NCBI GenBank assembly: GCA_031556065.1
Contig: JAVBTR010000020.1
Coordinates: forward strand, 1 to 64,000
Reading direction: 5' to 3'
DNA: 64,000 nt
Source: JAVBTR01 sp031556065
Lineage (GTDB): Bacteria; Bacillota; Clostridia; Christensenellales; Aristaeellaceae
Positions 8,200-15,513 of the stretch are shown in pieces. Below the pieces are notes generated by a model. The model was not told where the DNA came from and ran no database searches. It saw only the letters and a program-made list of their open reading frames with translations. Position 1 is the stretch's first letter, and every line of letters starts with the position of its first letter. The position numbers were made by a program, and so were the translations under genes.

Positions 8200-8223
8200 T
8201 TTCTGATTTAGATTTAGTATAAT
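8196..8223 (+). promoter_or_regulatory. Promoter of the SirTM operon
   Basis: TTGATT (8196-8201) and TATAAT (8218-8223) with a 16-bp spacer, overlapping the HxlR operator repeats. Confidence 0.65.
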
Positions 8224-8266
8224 GGATGTACCGTTAATTGTCCATAGGAAAAGAAGGAATTTTAAC

Positions 8267-9112
8267 ATGAGCACAAGCAAAATTGAGCGCCTGGTTCAAG
8301 AGCTGAAACAAGCGGAAGCGGTGATGATCGGCGCAGGTGCCGGTCTTTCCAATTCTGCCGGTCTGTATTATACAGGAGAGCGCTTTGAAAGGCATTTTTC
8401 GGATTTTATCAGCAAATATGGATTTTCCGATATGTATAGCGCGAGCTTCTACCCCTATCCGACACAGGAGGAGTTTTGGGCATTTTGGAGCCGATGCATA
8501 TACTACGAGCGATACTGCCCGCCGCCCAAGCCTGTCTATGAAAACCTATTCGACTTGGTAAAGGATAAGGATTACTTTGTGATCACCACCAATGCAGATC
8601 ATGTGTTTCAGCGAAGTTCCTTTGATAAGCAGCGACTCTTCTACACACAAGGGGATTATGGCCTTTGGCAATGCAAGAAACCCTGCCATCAAAAAACGTA
8701 CGATAATGAGGATACTATCCGCAAAATGTTTGAGCAGCAGCGTTATATGAAGGTGCCTGCCGAACTGATCCCCAGATGCCCTAAATGCGGCGGTGTGATG
8801 TATCCCAATTTGCGGGGTGGTCGTTGGTTCGTGCAGGATGAAGGCTGGTATGAAGCAGAGAAGAGATACGCTGATTTTATGAAAAAGCATAAGAAATCCA
8901 AGGTACTCTATCTGGATTTGGGTACAGGTGGCAATACGCCGACCATCATCAAGTATCCGTTTATGCAAATGACTTACAGAAATCCCAAGGCAACCTACGC
9001 CTGCATCAACTTCGGCGAAGCGTTAACCGCCCCTGAGATTAAAGACCGTTCCATCTGCATCAATGCAGATATTGGTCAGACATTATACGCCATGTTGGAG
9101 GTGAAAGCGTGA
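8267..9112 (+). CDS. Class M sirtuin (SirTM), protein ADP-ribosyltransferase
   Basis: SirTMs use NAD+ to ADP-ribosylate a carrier protein rather than to deacetylate, and are paired with a macrodomain hydrolase. The NAD+ site GAGAGLSNSAG (22-32), Asn109 and Asp111 (TTNADH), and Gln128 where other sirtuins have the catalytic His, all match the SirTM pattern. Four cysteines (C136, C140, C171, C174) would bind Zn. The 281-aa protein starts at ATG 8267 behind AAGGAA. Its stop overlaps the GTG of the macrodomain gene, so the two are translationally coupled. The usual partners GcvH-L and LplA2 are absent nearby, so the substrate is open. Confidence 0.85.
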   Translation: MSTSKIERLVQELKQAEAVMIGAGAGLSNSAGLYYTGERFERHFSDFISKYGFSDMYSASFYPYPTQEEFWAFWSRCIYYERYCPPPKPVYENLFDLVKDKDYFVITTNADHVFQRSSFDKQRLFYTQGDYGLWQCKKPCHQKTYDNEDTIRKMFEQQRYMKVPAELIPRCPKCGGVMYPNLRGGRWFVQDEGWYEAEKRYADFMKKHKKSKVLYLDLGTGGNTPTIIKYPFMQMTYRNPKATYACINFGEALTAPEIKDRSICINADIGQTLYAMLEVKA

Positions 9113-9891
9113 CACAAGCACAGCGAAAGGTCTATCTGATCAACGCACTGATCGAGGAAACGCCTCGGTATCGCGGCATAACCATACCGGCAGATGAAGC
9201 CGAGCAATTTAAGCTGCTGCGTTCATTGTTCAACGTCCGCCCGCCGCATCCGGTATCAGCGGAGTTTTTAATGGTGCAGGATGCGTATTTATCGGAGGAA
9301 ATCAAGCACCGTGGTATTGTCGATGCAATTTCACTGAAACCTGTAAAATCAAATAAGCGTATTTTTCTCTGGCAGGGAGATATTACGACCTTACAGTGTG
9401 ATGCCATCGTCAATGCCGCAAACAGCGCGATGCTGGGGTGCTTTCAGCCCTGTCACTCCTGCATTGACAACATCATCCATACGCTTTCGGGCGTGCAGCT
9501 GAGAATCAAGTGCAATGAAATCATGCAAGCGCAGGGTCATGATGAAGCAACGGGGACAGCCAAGATCACGCCGGGATACAATCTCCCGTGCAAATACGTT
9601 CTTCATACAGTCGGGCCGATTATCAACGGGGAACTTCGGGAACGTGACTGCGAGCTGCTCCGAAACTGTTATCGATCATGCTTGGAATTGGCCGCACAAA
9701 ACGTGGTGGAATCCATTGCGTTTTGCTGCGTTTCCACAGGCGTGTTTCATTTCCCACAGGAGCGTGCTGCACAGATTGCGATTGAAACCGTAACCGAGTT
9801 TTTAGAGAAAAACCAAGCCCTCCGTCAGGTGATATTCAATGTTTTTACCGATAAGGACTTGGAGATTTATAAGCAGCGATTGGAATGTTAG
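9109..9891 (+). CDS. Zn-containing macrodomain ADP-ribosyl hydrolase
   Basis: This enzyme likely removes the ADP-ribose added by the adjacent SirTM. The macrodomain runs from about residue 84 to 250: the WQGDIT and VNAANSAMLG segments bind ADP-ribose, and HTVGPII and STGVFHFP form the other walls. The insert GCFQPCHSCID has the Cys/His set of Zn-macrodomains found with SirTM. About 80 N-terminal residues form a helical extension usual for this subgroup. The start is GTG at 9109, overlapping the sirtuin stop, with GGAGG 7 nt upstream. The nitroreductase gene follows 30 nt downstream. Confidence 0.87.
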   Translation: MTQAQRKVYLINALIEETPRYRGITIPADEAEQFKLLRSLFNVRPPHPVSAEFLMVQDAYLSEEIKHRGIVDAISLKPVKSNKRIFLWQGDITTLQCDAIVNAANSAMLGCFQPCHSCIDNIIHTLSGVQLRIKCNEIMQAQGHDEATGTAKITPGYNLPCKYVLHTVGPIINGELRERDCELLRNCYRSCLELAAQNVVESIAFCCVSTGVFHFPQERAAQIAIETVTEFLEKNQALRQVIFNVFTDKDLEIYKQRLEC

Positions 9892-9921
9892 AAAAGACAA
9901 AACAGAAAGAAGGATATTCAC

Positions 9922-10455
9922 ATGACCAACATGGAAACCATTTGCAGCAGGAAGTCTATTCGCAGCTTCACCGGAGCGAACATCGCAGAGAATGAACTTC
10001 AGACAATTTTGACAGCCGCATATGCAGCACCGGTCGGCAAAGCCGAGTATGACAGTCTCGCCTTGACGGTTATCTCCAACCAAGCGCTTCTGCAAAAGAT
10101 TGATGAAGCCGGTAGCAGTTTCTTTGGCAGACCCGGCTTTCATCCACTGTACAACGCACCCACGCTAATCGTCGTCTCTTCCAAGCTGTCGGGTACACCG
10201 ATGGATAACATCGCTTATTCCAATGCCGCTACAATCGTTCAGAACATGGCACTTTCGGCAACCGAGCTTGGCATAGGCGCTTGCCATATTTGGGGTGCCA
10301 TCATGGCGCTGGGCAACGCTCCTGAGATTGTCGCGGAACTCAATCTGCCCAATGGGTATACGCCTTGCTGCGGTGTTATTCTCGGCAAAACAAATGAAAA
10401 ATACGAAATCCGTGAGATACCAGCAGAGCGCATCAAGACAACGATTATTAAGTGA
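9922..10455 (+). CDS. Nitroreductase family flavoprotein
   Basis: A 177-aa FMN-dependent oxidoreductase of the nitroreductase fold. The N-terminal RKSIRSFTG binds the FMN phosphate, and GIGACHIWG and the C-terminal CGVILGK complete the site. Such enzymes reduce quinones, nitro compounds or thiols with NAD(P)H. It is the third gene of the HxlR-controlled operon, which fits a response to electrophile or oxidative stress. AGAAGGA precedes the ATG. The physiological substrate is unknown. Confidence 0.88.
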   Translation: MTNMETICSRKSIRSFTGANIAENELQTILTAAYAAPVGKAEYDSLALTVISNQALLQKIDEAGSSFFGRPGFHPLYNAPTLIVVSSKLSGTPMDNIAYSNAATIVQNMALSATELGIGACHIWGAIMALGNAPEIVAELNLPNGYTPCCGVILGKTNEKYEIREIPAERIKTTIIK

Positions 10456-10529
10456 TATGCACAATGTGTGACACAATTCCTTACGGACTTCCACATATCA
10501 ACAGTGCTGGTATCACGACCTAAATAAAG

Positions 10530-10577
10530 AACAAGCCCGCAAGCTTCGGTGCGATACCGAGGTTTGCGGGCTTTGTT
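10530..10577 (+). terminator. Terminator hairpin, cassette-border copy B
   Basis: Stem ACAAGCCCGCAA..CTTCGGT with ACCGAGG..TTGCGGGCTTTGT, almost the same sequence as copy A after the recombinase at 7726. It ends the SirTM operon and separates it from the MarR-MATE cassette. Confidence 0.85.
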
Positions 10578-10656
10578 TGCACAACCTAAGCTTTTGTTCG
10601 TAACCATATCTGCCATCCATAAGTGTACATGAACCTGTAAGGCAAACAACCTTAAC

Positions 10657-10706
10657 TTGACATTAGTCCGTATTCGTACTATAATAACAGTACGGATACG
10701 GACTAA
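10657..10706 (+). promoter_or_regulatory. Promoter with large MarR operator
   Basis: TTGACA (10657-10662) and TATAAT (10680-10685) are 17 bp apart. A near-perfect 18-bp inverted repeat, TTAGTCCGTATTCGTACT (10663-10680) against 10689-10706, with one mismatch, covers the spacer and -10, so a bound MarR dimer would block RNA polymerase. A related half-site sequence lies before the second MarR gene. Confidence 0.85.
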
Positions 10707-10724
10707 ACTGCGGAGGTAGAAAGA

Positions 10725-11186
10725 ATGCCTGATAAGGAACTACTTTTCAGTGAGCTGAGCCGTTACTACAGCTTGATGCGGGAAACCACGCTCGCGTATG
10801 AGAACTGGGCGAAGTCGTATGGCCTGTCTTTTAGCAGCGTCATGATTCTGTATTCGCTGTATGAAAACAAGGATCACTGTACTCAGAAAATGGCCCGTGA
10901 AAAATGGCTGTTGCCCAAGCAGACCGTTAACACCATTCTGAAAGAGTTCGAACAGCGCGATTGGATCAGCATGTCGCCATTATCCTCTGATAAGCGAAAC
11001 AAGATCATCCACTTCACGCCAGAGGGAGAACGATTCGCTGATCGCGTCATTTCCAAGCTGCGCAGCCTTGAGATCTATGTGCTGGAGAATATGGGCTTGG
11101 AACAAGTAAGGGTGATGAACGACAACTCCGCTTGCTATAATGAACTCTTTCAGAAAGGAATTGAAAGCCAAAATGCAGAACCGTAG
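10725..11186 (+). CDS. MarR family transcriptional regulator
   Basis: This 153-aa winged-HTH protein probably represses its own operon with the MATE gene. The HTH region (CTQKMAREKWLLPKQTVNTI) and the wing (DKRNKIIHFTPEGERFAD) are typical. CGGAGG precedes the ATG. It overlaps the MATE gene by 14 nt. The motif LPKQTVNTI is shared with the MarR protein at 17250, so the two regulator-MATE cassettes are related. The inducer is unknown. Confidence 0.92.
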   Translation: MPDKELLFSELSRYYSLMRETTLAYENWAKSYGLSFSSVMILYSLYENKDHCTQKMAREKWLLPKQTVNTILKEFEQRDWISMSPLSSDKRNKIIHFTPEGERFADRVISKLRSLEIYVLENMGLEQVRVMNDNSACYNELFQKGIESQNAEP

Positions 11187-12480
11187 ACTTTTCTTTCAGT
11201 ATGTCATTCCGTCTGTGTTGGCATTTGCCCTTTCGGGGGTATACACGATCGTAGATGGATTATTTGTCGGCAATAGCCTCGGTGATGTTGGTCTGGCGGC
11301 TATTAACCTCGGCTTCCCCATCTCTTCGTTCATTCAGGCGCTGGGCACGGGAATCGGATTGGCCGGTGGCATCCGCTTGACCATCTGCAATGCGCAAGGA
11401 GAGCATGAAAAAGGAACAGAGTATTTCAGCGGAACGATTCTCTTGCTGTTTTTGTCGAGCTTGCTCTTGACGCTGTTGATTACTATATTCGTCACTCCCA
11501 TCTTGCGGTTGATGGGCGCAGAAGGAGAGATTTTCACGCTTTCCGTGGAGTATACAAAGGTCATCGCTTGGGGCGCTGTTTTTCAAGTGCTTGCAACGGG
11601 GTTGGTGCCATTTATCCGCAATATGGGCGGAGCTACCTTTGCTATGTTCGCCATGATCGCGGGATTTCTCACAAATATCGTTTTGGATTATCTTTATGTG
11701 TGGGTATATGGCTGGGGAATGGCAGGTGCCGCCATCGCTACCGTCATTGGGCAAGGTGCAACCATGCTGGCGGCCGTCTTATTTATGATCTGGAAGAAAG
11801 CGAAAGTCAGGATGCCGCCACTGTCCAGACTGCCCGCCATCTTCGCGTCAGTGCTCAAAATGTCATTCGCGCCGTTCGGACTGACGTTTTCCCCGATCCT
11901 CACCATTATCCTGATGAACCGCTTTCTCATGCAATACGGAGGGGGCGACGCCGTTGCAATTTATGCCTGTATCTCCTATGTCATGGCAATTGTGTATTTG
12001 CTACTACAGGGTGTTGGCGACGGAAGCCAACCGCTGTTTAGCCGGTATTATGGCGAACAATCGACGGCGGACATGAAGCAGGTTAGTTCCTTGGCCTATC
12101 AATCAGCTGCCATCATCGCGTTGGCTTGCATGGTGGGATTGTATTTGGCTCGTAGCGGTGTAGGCATTCTGTTCGGTGCCTCTGGTGCGGTTAGCAGCGA
12201 TGTGGCATCGATTCTCCCCATGTTCCTTATTTCTGTGTTGTTCGTTGCCCACGTCAGGGTAACAACCTCGCGCCTTTACGCGACGGACAAAACCATGGAA
12301 TCATACCTGCTCGTGTACGCGGAACCAATTTTGCTGCTCATATTGCTGTTTATCCTTCCCGCGATCATCGGCCTGAATGGCGTATGGTTGGCCGTTCCAC
12401 TGGCTCAATCGATGACATGGTGTATCTCGATTGCTATGAATCGCAGGGCTACAGAAGCGACTATTATCACGAATACGTGA
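11173..12480 (+). CDS. MATE family multidrug efflux transporter
   Basis: This is a second MATE exporter (435 aa), with about 12 membrane segments and the hallmark VYTIVDGLFVGNSLG. I choose ATG 11173 (MQNRRLFFQY), because the first hydrophobic segment starts right after it and the gene is then coupled to the MarR stop; ATG 11140 lacks a ribosome binding site. The MarR repressor with the palindromic promoter directly upstream implies induction by a ligand. It is clearly diverged from the MATE genes at 430, 13968 and 18386, so it is not a recent copy. Confidence 0.92.
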   Translation: MQNRRLFFQYVIPSVLAFALSGVYTIVDGLFVGNSLGDVGLAAINLGFPISSFIQALGTGIGLAGGIRLTICNAQGEHEKGTEYFSGTILLLFLSSLLLTLLITIFVTPILRLMGAEGEIFTLSVEYTKVIAWGAVFQVLATGLVPFIRNMGGATFAMFAMIAGFLTNIVLDYLYVWVYGWGMAGAAIATVIGQGATMLAAVLFMIWKKAKVRMPPLSRLPAIFASVLKMSFAPFGLTFSPILTIILMNRFLMQYGGGDAVAIYACISYVMAIVYLLLQGVGDGSQPLFSRYYGEQSTADMKQVSSLAYQSAAIIALACMVGLYLARSGVGILFGASGAVSSDVASILPMFLISVLFVAHVRVTTSRLYATDKTMESYLLVYAEPILLLILLFILPAIIGLNGVWLAVPLAQSMTWCISIAMNRRATEATIITNT

Positions 12481-12512
12481 TTTCGCAAATGACTCGCTGA
12501 TCAACATTGATT

Positions 12513-12557
12513 GGAATGCGGTTCACCTTCAAGAACGGCGCTGAGCTTACGGCCTGA
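12513..12557 (+). pseudogene. 3'-end scar of a serine recombinase gene
   Basis: The last 14 codons and stop (ending MRFTFKNGAELTA) match the end of the recombinase at 6147-7721 (IRFTFKNGAEIKA). The same terminator hairpin follows. Everything upstream of the scar has been replaced by the MarR-MATE cassette. Confidence 0.8.
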
Positions 12558-12614
12558 ACAAGCAACGTGCCCGCATGCTTCGGTGCGATGCCGAGGTGTG
12601 AGGGCATTGTTTGC
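12558..12614 (+). terminator. Terminator hairpin, cassette-border copy C
   Basis: AACAAGCAACGTGCCCGCATGC, read in two blocks with CTTCGGTGCGATGCCGAGG and TGAGGGCATTGTTTGC, is a third, slightly diverged copy of the hairpin at 7726 and 10530. It still pairs, with a few mismatches, and would end the MATE transcript. Confidence 0.75.
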
Positions 12615-12625
12615 ATTATGGGCGA

Positions 12626-12697
12626 TTTACCCCCTAAAAAAAGTTTACCCCCCTGCCCTCGAAAACTACCCCCTAACCCTCAATAGTTTACCCCCCT
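12626..12697. repeat. Array of TTTACCCCC(C)T motifs
   Basis: Four copies of (T)TTACCCCCT lie at 12626-12635, 12644-12654, 12665-12674 (ACTACCCCCT) and 12687-12697, spaced 18-22 bp. Single copies occur at 211-220 and 337-348, just after ssrA. GGTTTCGCCAAATT follows at 12700-12713 and also at 260-273. The order is the same at both places, which suggests ends of one mobile segment or protein-binding iterons. Confidence 0.6.
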
Positions 12698-12741
12698 GTG
12701 GTTTCGCCAAATTGTATCAAAAGCTATGGAGGGAGCCAGAT

Positions 12742-12801
12742 GGACCTAAGACGAACACCTTTTACTTCAGAGGAGGCTTTGCAGTAACGGTGTGGCTCTA
12801 G
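12742..12801 (+). pseudogene. C-terminal scar of a second recombinase type
   Basis: This encodes GPKTNTFYFRGGFAVTVWL and a stop. The last residues of the recombinase at 23948-25513 are GPKTNTFYLKGGFAVAVGL, and the DNA is similar over about 68 bp (12742-12809 and 25454-25521, roughly nine mismatches by eye). Only the tail is left here. Confidence 0.75.
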
Positions 12802-12810
12802 GGTCAAAAG

Positions 12811-12853
12811 AAAAGCGATGCAGTTAGATTGAGTTCTGGCTGCATCGCTTTTT
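12811..12853 (+). terminator. Rho-independent terminator
   Basis: AAAAGCGATGCAG (12811-12823) pairs with CTGCATCGCTTTT (12840-12852). It corresponds in position and loop sequence to the terminator behind the recombinase at 25526-25567. Confidence 0.85.
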
Positions 12854-12935
12854 AACTGTAATTATCTAAGCGTACAATATTTTTTAAACGAAAGAGAGTT
12901 TGGTTCTCCTTCTTCACTCAGGGTTGGCGGAAAAC

Positions 12936-13484
12936 TTATGCAAACACACGATTGTCAACTATCATCGGGGTAATAGCCCATTGTGCCAATGCCAGTGTGC
13001 TGGAATAGATAAAGGCACAATCGCGCTGGGGAGAATGTTCCCCGGAAAGATAGTCCTCCCGTAATGTTTCAATGTACTTTCGGAAATTGCCATTAAAGCT
13101 ATTGTGCAAATCTGTACTGCTAGCATAAAACATCTTTTGGTGAAGCGCTACTTCATAAGCAAAATGGGGTAACAAATTCGACATGCTCTCCTCATCGTTA
13201 TGGACGCAGGTGAAGAAATCGGCGACAAAGTGCATGACATAGCCAAGGTAATAGCTGCACAGGATGCCATTGAAGCGGGAAAGCTTCTCTGCACAATGCC
13301 AAATGCGCTCAATTTCATCAATCCGTTTTTCGTACATATGGGTGCCGCAGTTGAACGGGGAATGAAAGTCGGGCCTTATGTTTCCCCAATAGAACGCAAG
13401 ACGATTGATTCCGGCCCACTCGCCAATGCCCTTGATGTTATACAGCAGTTTATCCGCCAGCAAAATGTGAGTATGAATTAACAT
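12936..13484 (-). CDS. Zinc-dependent phospholipase C-like protein
   Basis: A 182-aa helical protein resembling the zinc-dependent phospholipase C fold family. Candidate metal ligands are in MLIHTHILLAD, GNIRPDF, YYLGYVMHFVADFFTCVHN and HFAYEVALHQ, which match the His/Asp order of that fold. There is no signal peptide, so it is probably cytosolic and may not be a secreted toxin-type enzyme. GGAGGTGACGCC precedes the ATG. It follows a PAP2-type gene by 26 nt, suggesting a lipid or phosphoester role for the pair. The substrate is unknown. Confidence 0.7.
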   Translation of the reverse strand: MLIHTHILLADKLLYNIKGIGEWAGINRLAFYWGNIRPDFHSPFNCGTHMYEKRIDEIERIWHCAEKLSRFNGILCSYYLGYVMHFVADFFTCVHNDEESMSNLLPHFAYEVALHQKMFYASSTDLHNSFNGNFRKYIETLREDYLSGEHSPQRDCAFIYSSTLALAQWAITPMIVDNRVFA

Positions 13485-13510
13485 GGCGTCACCTCCAATA
13501 CAGATTACCC

Positions 13511-13954
13511 TTAAAAAACGGGAACCAAAGCGGTTACTATACCGCCTAAAAACGTACCAACGATCACTTGAAACGATGTGTGTCCTACCATCTCATTGAG
13601 TTGGATTGCATTAGCTTCTTTGTTCGATTCGCGCTGCAATAGCGTGTTTAATAATTGTGCGTGCTTTCCGGTTTCGTGCCGAACCCCCATAGCATCATAT
13701 ATAACAATAACAGCGAATACAAGAATAGCTGCGGTGATGGGAGATGCTGCACCACATTTTTTAAGCGCAGCTACAAACAAGGCCGTCACTGTGGCGGAGT
13801 GTGAACTGGGCATGCCGCCCGATCCGAAAAGCCGTTTCCAATCAAACTGTTTTGTCATAAAGAAGTACAACAGCGTTTTCAGCAATTGGGTAACAAGGTA
13901 GGACAGCGCAGGTGTAAAGACGAGATAGTTATTGAGCAATAATGTTTCAATCAT
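13511..13954 (-). CDS. Divergent PAP2 family membrane protein
   Basis: A 147-aa membrane protein of the divergent PAP2 (DUF212) family. The motifs GSGGMPSSHSATVTAL, YDAMGVRHETGKHAQLLN and the C-terminal GHTSFQVIVGTFLGGI are diagnostic. It has about four hydrophobic segments. PAP2 proteins remove phosphate from lipid phosphates; in this divergent family the activity is not established. It stands between the phospholipase-like gene (26 nt downstream) and the MATE gene (13 nt upstream), all on the minus strand, so the MATE promoter may drive all three. AAGGAG precedes the ATG. Confidence 0.88.
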   Translation of the reverse strand: MIETLLLNNYLVFTPALSYLVTQLLKTLLYFFMTKQFDWKRLFGSGGMPSSHSATVTALFVAALKKCGAASPITAAILVFAVIVIYDAMGVRHETGKHAQLLNTLLQRESNKEANAIQLNEMVGHTSFQVIVGTFLGGIVTALVPVF

Positions 13955-13967
13955 TCAGGCACACTCC

Positions 13968-15299
13968 TTAGGCATACCGATATGTGCCCTTGAGCTTTTG
14001 AACATAGTGTATCGTAACGATTACGCCCAGGGCTTCTGCCACCGGGATGGCCAACCATACGCCATTAAGCCCAAAAGCCAGCGGCAAAAGCAGAACCGTT
14101 GCGATTACAAATACTAACGAGCGCATGAACGAAATAATTGCAGATACTTTCCCATTGGAAAGAGCTGTAAACATTGCCGAACCGTAAATGCTCATTCCCA
14201 TAAATAAAAAGCAAAAAGAAAAAATACGAAACCCATGGACTGCCATTGCGTATACGGGTGAATCCGTGGATGTAAAGACGGATACCAAAGGGCTGGCGAA
14301 AACCAATCCGGCTACGAATGCGATGCTTGAAGAAAGAAATATGACCCTTTTACTGATGGAATAGGTTTTCCGTTGGTTTTCGTAGTCCTGCTTGCCGTAG
14401 TTGTAGCTGATTATGGGCGCAATCCCCGTAGCGTATCCCATAAAGGCGGAGTTGAGTAACCCCTGCGCGTAAAGAATGATCGTGATGGCTGCAACCCCAT
14501 TTTCGCCTGCCATACGCATGAGCACGTTGTTGAACAAAACAGTAATCACACTTTGGGAAAGTACTGTTACCATTTCGGATGCGCCGTTTGTGCAACTTAA
14601 AAACAGTACTGCCCTATCTAATTTAGGTTTTAGCAAATACAGAGAACCCTTGCGGTTAAAGATGAAATAGCAAAGACCAAGCAGGCCCGGTATGGCATAT
14701 CCGACACCAGTGGATACAGCAGCCCCGGCAATCCCCATATCAAGCAGCGCAATGCAGATATAATCCAATGCAACCGTCACAATGCCGCCGATAATAGTAG
14801 TAATCGTACCTAACGCTGCTTTTCCGGCAGTTATAAAGAATATCTGAAAGAACATGGCGAACATGGATGTGGGGAGAAAAAGCAAGGTTGTTTTGGCATA
14901 CTGGATGCAATAATCGTATACGGCATCGTTCGCCCCCAAAAGCCTGACAAGCGGCGATATAAAAATGAAACCCAAAGCCGACAGTATCACACTGCTGATT
15001 ACAGCAGCTACAATCAACAATGAAAAGTTTTCACGCGCCTCCTGATCTTTGCCCTCTCCCATCTTTTTAGCGACGATTGCGCTGCCCCCGGCGGCAAGCA
15101 TGGTGCCCACAGCCAAAGACAGCATGATGATCGGCATAACGATATTCACCGCAGACAGGGCTGCCGTGTTGATAAGCCGGGCCACAAATATGCCGTCCGT
15201 CATGGAGTAGGCGCTCATAAACAGCATGGTTAGGATAGTTGGTAATGCGAACTTGATCAGCGATCTTGTGGTGACGGTTCTGTTAAGTGCGTTGTTCAC
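13968..15299 (-). CDS. MATE family efflux transporter
   Basis: A 443-aa MATE exporter. The best start is GTG 15299, nine nt after AGGAGG, which gives a normal MATE N-terminus (NNALNRTVTTRSLIKFALP); the longer open frame to 15527 would run through the promoter and terminator. The hallmark SMTDGIFVARLI and about 12 membrane segments are present. It is closely related to the MATE protein at 18386 (both have DGIFV(A/S)RLI and NGASEMV). A MerR-type promoter with 19-bp spacer (15376-15406) lies just upstream, with the MerR2 gene beyond a terminator. Confidence 0.92.
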   Translation of the reverse strand: MNNALNRTVTTRSLIKFALPTILTMLFMSAYSMTDGIFVARLINTAALSAVNIVMPIIMLSLAVGTMLAAGGSAIVAKKMGEGKDQEARENFSLLIVAAVISSVILSALGFIFISPLVRLLGANDAVYDYCIQYAKTTLLFLPTSMFAMFFQIFFITAGKAALGTITTIIGGIVTVALDYICIALLDMGIAGAAVSTGVGYAIPGLLGLCYFIFNRKGSLYLLKPKLDRAVLFLSCTNGASEMVTVLSQSVITVLFNNVLMRMAGENGVAAITIILYAQGLLNSAFMGYATGIAPIISYNYGKQDYENQRKTYSISKRVIFLSSSIAFVAGLVFASPLVSVFTSTDSPVYAMAVHGFRIFSFCFLFMGMSIYGSAMFTALSNGKVSAIISFMRSLVFVIATVLLLPLAFGLNGVWLAIPVAEALGVIVTIHYVQKLKGTYRYA

Positions 15300-15375
15300 G
15301 GTAGATGGCCTCCTAAAGTGGAAAAGTTGTCGATATGATTTGCATTTGAGCAACACGAATCTATCGACCAACACC

Positions 15376-15406
15376 ATCATAATGTATCCCACGATGGGAG
15401 AGTCAA
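15376..15406 (-). promoter_or_regulatory. MerR-type promoter and operator O2
   Basis: On the minus strand TTGACT (15406-15401) and TATGAT (15381-15376) are 19 bp apart, with the dyad TCCCAT-CG-TGGGA in the spacer. It drives the MATE gene starting at 15299. Confidence 0.85.
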
Positions 15407-15435
15407 GTTGAAAAATTTCCTCCTCTGATTCAATG

Positions 15436-15474
15436 AAAAAAGGATGTATAGCGCGAATCGCTCTACATCCTTTT
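15436..15474 (-). terminator. Terminator of the MerR2 gene
   Basis: AAAAAGGATGTA pairs with TACATCCTTTT around an AGCG/CGCT inner stem. On the minus strand it ends in a T run, separating merR2 from the MATE promoter. Confidence 0.8.
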
Positions 15475-15513
15475 GCTTTTCGTATTGTCTTTTTTATGAA
15501 AATGGTGGCCTTA

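Noticed and set aside
12626..12713. CRISPR array
   Set aside because: The repeated unit is only about 10 bp, the spacing varies, there is no cas gene and the copies are not identical.
12480..12935. Duplicate of the ssrA 3' end as a right attachment site
   Set aside because: No copy of the T-arm or CCA end sequence is visible here or elsewhere in the window; only the TTTACCCCC and GGTTTCGCCAAATT motifs recur.
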